10,038 nucleotides of DNA from Halobacteriaceae archaeon Tc-Br11_E2g27 (GTDB lineage: Archaea; Halobacteriota; Halobacteria; Halobacteriales; Haloarculaceae), in the NCBI GenBank assembly GCA_001564135.1, contig LKNH01000079.1, forward strand, positions 1-10,038, in the 5' to 3' direction. Below are positions 7,621 to 10,038 of this stretch, one piece after another (the stretch's first letter is position 1; every line of letters starts with the position of its first letter). A model generated the notes under the pieces. The model was not told the DNA's origin and did no database searches. It saw only the letters and a list, made by a program, of their open reading frames with translations. Both the position numbers and the translations under genes were made by a program.

Positions 7621-7648
7621 AACGGAGAGAAAAGCGCTGCAGTCCGTT
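7621..7648 (-). terminator. Possible hairpin/pyrimidine-tract terminator after the lipoprotein gene
   Basis: AACGGA (7621-7626) and TCCGTT (7643-7648) form a perfect 6-bp inverted repeat with a 16-base loop, overlapping the lipoprotein stop codon. On the minus strand the loop contains GCGCTTTTCTCTCC, a pyrimidine-rich run of the kind that ends archaeal transcripts. The stem is short and the T-run is only four bases, so this is tentative. Confidence 0.3.
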
Positions 7649-8369
7649 ACTCCTGACCGTCGGCGGGATGTTCAATCGCCTCGATAAGCGAGAGGAACTG
7701 CTCATCCTCACCGTATCCGGTGGGTTGAGCGCCAGCGGCAAGGACGATATCATCCTCGTTTGTCGTCTCCGCAACAAAGACGTTGGCTTCGAACTCGTCT
7801 CCGTCTCCGGTTTGGACAGTGACCACATACTCAGAGGCCGTTACATCATCGCCCAGCAACACGGCGCTGTGTTCACCAGTCTCCTCGACTCCGGTAACTT
7901 CCCCATCGACGATATCGTCGTTAAACTCCTCGATAAGCTCTTCATCGTCGTATCGGGCGATTGGGTTGAGGTCGACACCCATGATTTCCTCATCTGGTGT
8001 TGAGACAACCACAAATCCAGCCCCATCTTGTCCAAGTGCGTCCTCAACCTGGTTTTCGACTTCCGCTACTTCTTCAGCTGTCAGTTCGGTCTCGTCATCA
8101 AGTTCGAGCCCTTCGACATCCTTTGCGTAGGTCGAAATCCATGACGTAACATCGACCTCCCGTTCGATACCGGCTGCATCGACAGTATCATCAACGACGT
8201 ACGCTTCCGAGTCGACATACTCATAGCCGGTCTCATCGAGTGTGTCCTCATTTATTGCCGTTTGGGCTGCCTCCGCTTCTATCTCGTCTTCAAGAATATC
8301 GGTACAGCCTGCAAGCGCTACAACGCCCGTTGCACTGATGCCTGCAAGGAGCGTCCTGCGGTCTACCAT
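7647..8369 (-). CDS. Tat-exported lipoprotein resembling haloarchaeal DUF6517 family
   Basis: A 240-residue exported protein of unknown function. The N-terminus has twin arginines (Arg4-Arg5 in DRRTLLAG), a hydrophobic stretch and a lipobox LAGC with Cys22. It is therefore predicted to leave by the Tat pathway and be lipid-anchored on the outer face of the membrane. The mature part is very acidic. Its layout matches, from memory, the haloarchaeal DUF6517 family: an opening helix after the lipobox, ETGYEYVDSEAYVVD (46-60 region), REVDVTSWISTY, STPDEEIMGVDLNPIARYDDEEL, and near the end an AAGAQPTGYGEDE segment and AIEHP. No catalytic motif or obvious metal-ligand cluster is visible; the lipobox cysteine is the only Cys. 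A TATA box 24-29 bases before the ATG suggests its own leaderless transcript. It lies between a regulator and a metal pump, which hints at an envelope role in metal stress, but that is inference only. Confidence 0.85.
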   Translation of the reverse strand: MVDRRTLLAGISATGVVALAGCTDILEDEIEAEAAQTAINEDTLDETGYEYVDSEAYVVDDTVDAAGIEREVDVTSWISTYAKDVEGLELDDETELTAEEVAEVENQVEDALGQDGAGFVVVSTPDEEIMGVDLNPIARYDDEELIEEFNDDIVDGEVTGVEETGEHSAVLLGDDVTASEYVVTVQTGDGDEFEANVFVAETTNEDDIVLAAGAQPTGYGEDEQFLSLIEAIEHPADGQE

Positions 8370-8392
8370 ACCGCCACATTTGGACTTAGAAC

Positions 8393-8398
8393 GTAAAA
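8393..8398 (-). promoter_or_regulatory. TATA box for the lipoprotein gene
   Basis: The minus strand reads TTTTAC within GGCGTTTTACGTTC, centred about 27 bases before the ATG at 8369. This spacing puts the transcription start at or next to the ATG, the usual leaderless arrangement in haloarchaea. It supports both the chosen start codon and a transcript separate from the upstream regulator. Confidence 0.55.
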
Positions 8399-8452
8399 CG
8401 CCATGGGTCCATTACGTGATACTGATTCTCGGGAGTCTTACCGCCAGATATG

Positions 8453-9181
8453 TTACGCCCAGTCAGCCAGTTTGTCAGTGTGCTGTTTGGCCAGTTGTGC
8501 CTCTGCACGCCGGAGGCGGTAGGTTAGCGTCGAACGTGGCACAGAGAGAATCTCTGACAGTTCGCTCGCCGAGACATTCCGTGGCGTGTCATAGTAGCCA
8601 TGGTGGACGGCTGCTTGCAGCGCCGTTTCTTGCTCCGGAGAGAGTCGGTTGTCCTCAGCAGTTGTCCGGTATTCCGGCGGCGTCGCCTCAGTGAGTCGTT
8701 GGATATCAAGCGTTGCACAGTCTCCAACAGCATCCTCCAACGCAGCAAAAAACTGACCCACATTCCCGCCGGAGTGGATAATTCGCCAGGTGTACGAACG
8801 CTGTTGATGAGTTGTCTCAAAAAGCGCTCCCTCGCCAAGCGCACTGAGTGCAAGATGTGGGACCGAGGAGCACTCCGGCGTTCGTTCCCAGTAGGAGTAT
8901 AACACGAGGCGGTCGTCAGAATGTTCAAGGACATCAGTTGTCTGTGTTGCACCGCAGTGGTCCGTTGCGAGACAATCGGCGTAGTAGTCGGCTGTCTCGA
9001 ACGTTGATTTGACTGCTGCCAAGGCAGACTCATCACCCGTGGCAAGGTCAACCCGCCAGAGACTTTCAGCCGTCGCGTGGAGGGACAGCGAGCGAATCTC
9101 AGTCTTGGAATGAGACATCAGTGTATCCGCAACCGCATTACAGCCAGGTTCATACTCAAGCGTAAAGACGAGTTCGCGCAT
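8453..9181 (-). CDS. HTH-10 (bacterio-opsin activator type) transcriptional regulator with Cys/His-rich N-terminal domain
   Basis: A 242-residue cytoplasmic transcription factor. The C-terminal HTH_10 domain (about 180-232) is clear: LSPEQETALQAAVHHGYYDTPR, then VSASELSEILSVPRSTLTYRLRRAEAQL, with the recognition helix around PRSTLTYRLRRAE. The N-terminal part (1-165) has Cys14, the closely spaced Cys70 and Cys76 (DCLATDHCGA), Cys104 (PECSSVPHLAL), Cys155, and nearby histidines. From memory this N-terminal layout (CGA..., C-S-VPHLAL, LGEGALFE, YTWRII) is a recurring haloarchaeal module attached to HTH_10. The cysteines could sense metal or redox state; no ligand is proven. It is upstream of, and co-directional with, the lipoprotein and metal ATPase genes, making it a candidate regulator of them. 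Start ATG 9181 is supported by an AT-rich box (CATATTTTC) 20-28 bases upstream. It diverges from gyrB. Confidence 0.9.
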   Translation of the reverse strand: MRELVFTLEYEPGCNAVADTLMSHSKTEIRSLSLHATAESLWRVDLATGDESALAAVKSTFETADYYADCLATDHCGATQTTDVLEHSDDRLVLYSYWERTPECSSVPHLALSALGEGALFETTHQQRSYTWRIIHSGGNVGQFFAALEDAVGDCATLDIQRLTEATPPEYRTTAEDNRLSPEQETALQAAVHHGYYDTPRNVSASELSEILSVPRSTLTYRLRRAEAQLAKQHTDKLADWA

Positions 9182-9200
9182 GGACGAGTATAGGTCGGGG

Positions 9201-9209
9201 GAAAATATG
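9201..9209 (-). promoter_or_regulatory. TATA box for the HTH-10 regulator
   Basis: The minus strand reads CATATTTTC, lying 20-28 bases before the ATG at 9181. Transcription would start at or very near the start codon. It shares the 104-base divergent intergenic region with the gyrB promoter. Confidence 0.5.
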
Positions 9210-9230
9210 TGTCCCGTGGTCGGATTTTCT

Positions 9231-9244
9231 CGCGCGCGTGCGTG
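9231..9244. promoter_or_regulatory. Alternating purine-pyrimidine (Z-DNA-prone) tract upstream of gyrB
   Basis: Fourteen bases alternate strictly between pyrimidine and purine (CGCGCGCGTGCGTG), made of CG and TG steps, the composition most prone to flip to Z-DNA under negative supercoiling. It ends three bases before the gyrB TATA-like box. A comparable RY box near the TATA box of the Halobacterium bop gene is reported to make that promoter sensitive to supercoiling. A gyrase gene would be a natural target for such feedback; that is inference. Confidence 0.5.
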
Positions 9245-9246
9245 AC

Positions 9247-9253
9247 CTTTATG
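9247..9253 (+). promoter_or_regulatory. Candidate TATA box for gyrB
   Basis: CTTTATG within GACCTTTATGAAGG is the best TATA-like element upstream of gyrB, centred about 36 bases before the ATG (9286). A transcription start some 25 bases downstream would leave a leader of about ten bases. The immediate leader (GCATACGATTTT) shows no Shine-Dalgarno sequence. Confidence 0.45.
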
Positions 9254-9285
9254 AAGGGTGGTCTGTTATCTCTGCATACGATTTT

Positions 9286-10038
9286 ATGTCCGAAGAGAGT
9301 GAATACGGCGCTGGTCAGATACAGGTCCTTGAAGGCCTACAGGCCGTCCGAAAACGTCCCGCGATGTACATCGGGACGACGGACGCCCGTGGCCTTCATC
9401 ACCTGGTTTATGAAGTCGTCGACAACTCAATCGACGAGGCACTTGCCGGCCATTGTGAGGAAATCTCGGTTACAATCCACGAGGATAACTCCGTTTCGGT
9501 GACCGATGACGGTCGAGGGATTCCGGTGGACATCCACGAAAAGTACGACCGTCCCGCTGTCGAGGTGATTATGACCGTCTTGCACGCGGGTGGGAAATTC
9601 GACAACAAATCCTACCAGGTTTCGGGAGGATTACACGGGGTCGGCGTTTCAGTGGTGAATGCCCTGTCAAAGTGGCTCGAAGTCGAAATCAAACGAGATG
9701 GTGCGGTCTGGAAACACCGCTTCGACCACGGACAACCTGAAGAGGATATCGAACGCGTTCGTGACCTCGAACCCGACGAAGATACAGGGACAACAATCCG
9801 ATTCTGGCCCGACGAGGATATCTTCGAGACGGTTGATTTCACCTTCTCGACGCTCGAATCACGCCTGCGCGAGTTGGCGTTTCTCAACAGCGGCGTCGAG
9901 ATTCAGATTACCGATGAACGAAACGACGACGAGACAACGTTCCACTATGAGGGTGGCATTCGGGAGTTCGTCGAGTTCCTCAACGAAACGAAGACGACGC
10001 TCCACGATGATATCATCTACTTCGAGGATAGCGCAACC
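9286..10038 (+). CDS. gyrB: DNA gyrase subunit B (partial, 3' end off window)
   Basis: ATPase subunit of DNA gyrase, which with GyrA introduces negative supercoils. ATG at 9286 opens a frame that stays open to the end of the window, 251 codons of an expected 640 or so. The visible part is the GHKL ATPase domain plus the start of the transducer. Motifs: IQVLEGLQAVRKRPAMYIG (12-30), YEVVDNSIDEALAG with Glu43 and Asn47 (catalytic base and Mg-binding residues, matching E. coli Glu42 and Asn46), VTDDGRGIP with Asp74 (ATP adenine contact), and the ATP-lid loop SGGLHGVGVSVVNALS (113-128). The segment TGTTIRFWPDEDIF is typical of the GyrB core. No intein is present in the ATP-lid motif here, unlike the equivalent site in Top6B. 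gyrA is expected to follow to the right of the window, from usual haloarchaeal gene order. Confidence 0.97.
   Translation, partial: MSEESEYGAGQIQVLEGLQAVRKRPAMYIGTTDARGLHHLVYEVVDNSIDEALAGHCEEISVTIHEDNSVSVTDDGRGIPVDIHEKYDRPAVEVIMTVLHAGGKFDNKSYQVSGGLHGVGVSVVNALSKWLEVEIKRDGAVWKHRFDHGQPEEDIERVRDLEPDEDTGTTIRFWPDEDIFETVDFTFSTLESRLRELAFLNSGVEIQITDERNDDETTFHYEGGIREFVEFLNETKTTLHDDIIYFEDSAT

Noticed and set aside
9209..9502. 97-codon plus-strand frame overlapping the gyrB start
   Set aside because: It is out of frame with gyrB, whose conserved N-terminus begins at 9286; the product is basic and unrecognisable.
1..10038. CRISPR arrays, tRNA/rRNA genes, IS elements, toxin-antitoxin pairs, defence genes
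   Set aside because: No regularly spaced repeats, cloverleaf-type sequences, transposase motifs or small paired frames were seen; intergenic gaps are all about 110 bases or less.

Overview
The window is chromosomal DNA from a halophilic archaeon (class Halobacteria). The supporting signs are very acidic proteins, a Tat-type lipoprotein signal, an HTH-10 (bacterio-opsin-activator type) regulator, several TATA boxes placed about 25 bases before the start codon as in leaderless transcripts, and a gyrase gene beside a topoisomerase VI locus. Base composition, judged by eye, is in the mid-fifties percent GC, which is low for the class. I do not assign a genus.

Layout: five genes read leftward and one reads rightward. 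From the left edge: top6A (DNA topoisomerase VI subunit A, 3' end cut off by the window edge); top6B (subunit B), which carries an in-frame intein of about 570 residues with a LAGLIDADG homing endonuclease; a P1B-type heavy-metal ATPase whose membrane signature fits the Zn/Cd/Pb (ZntA/CadA) class better than copper; a Tat lipoprotein resembling the haloarchaeal DUF6517 family; and an HTH-10 regulator with a Cys/His-rich N-terminal domain. Diverging from the regulator, gyrB (DNA gyrase subunit B) starts at 9286 and runs off the right edge. No stretch longer than about 110 bases lacks a gene, and I see no rRNA, tRNA, CRISPR array or insertion sequence.

How it fits together: both type II topoisomerases are encoded here, topo VI (decatenation, relaxation) leftward and gyrase (negative supercoiling) rightward. 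A metal-homeostasis-like group (regulator, exported lipoprotein, P-type ATPase) lies between them. The most notable signals are: (1) the intein sits exactly in the ATP-binding core of Top6B, between the DNGPG motif and the glycine-rich ATP-lid motif, so the unspliced subunit should be inactive; (2) its C-terminal splice junction reads Lys-Asn/Ser rather than His-Asn/Ser; (3) a 14-base alternating purine-pyrimidine tract lies directly upstream of the gyrB TATA box, a layout reminiscent of the supercoiling-sensitive RY box of the bop promoter; (4) a TTGGAA/TTCCAA palindrome array lies upstream of the metal ATPase and also indicates that its longest reading frame (TTG start) is over-extended. I see no wholly new system; points 1 to 4 are what I would follow up.
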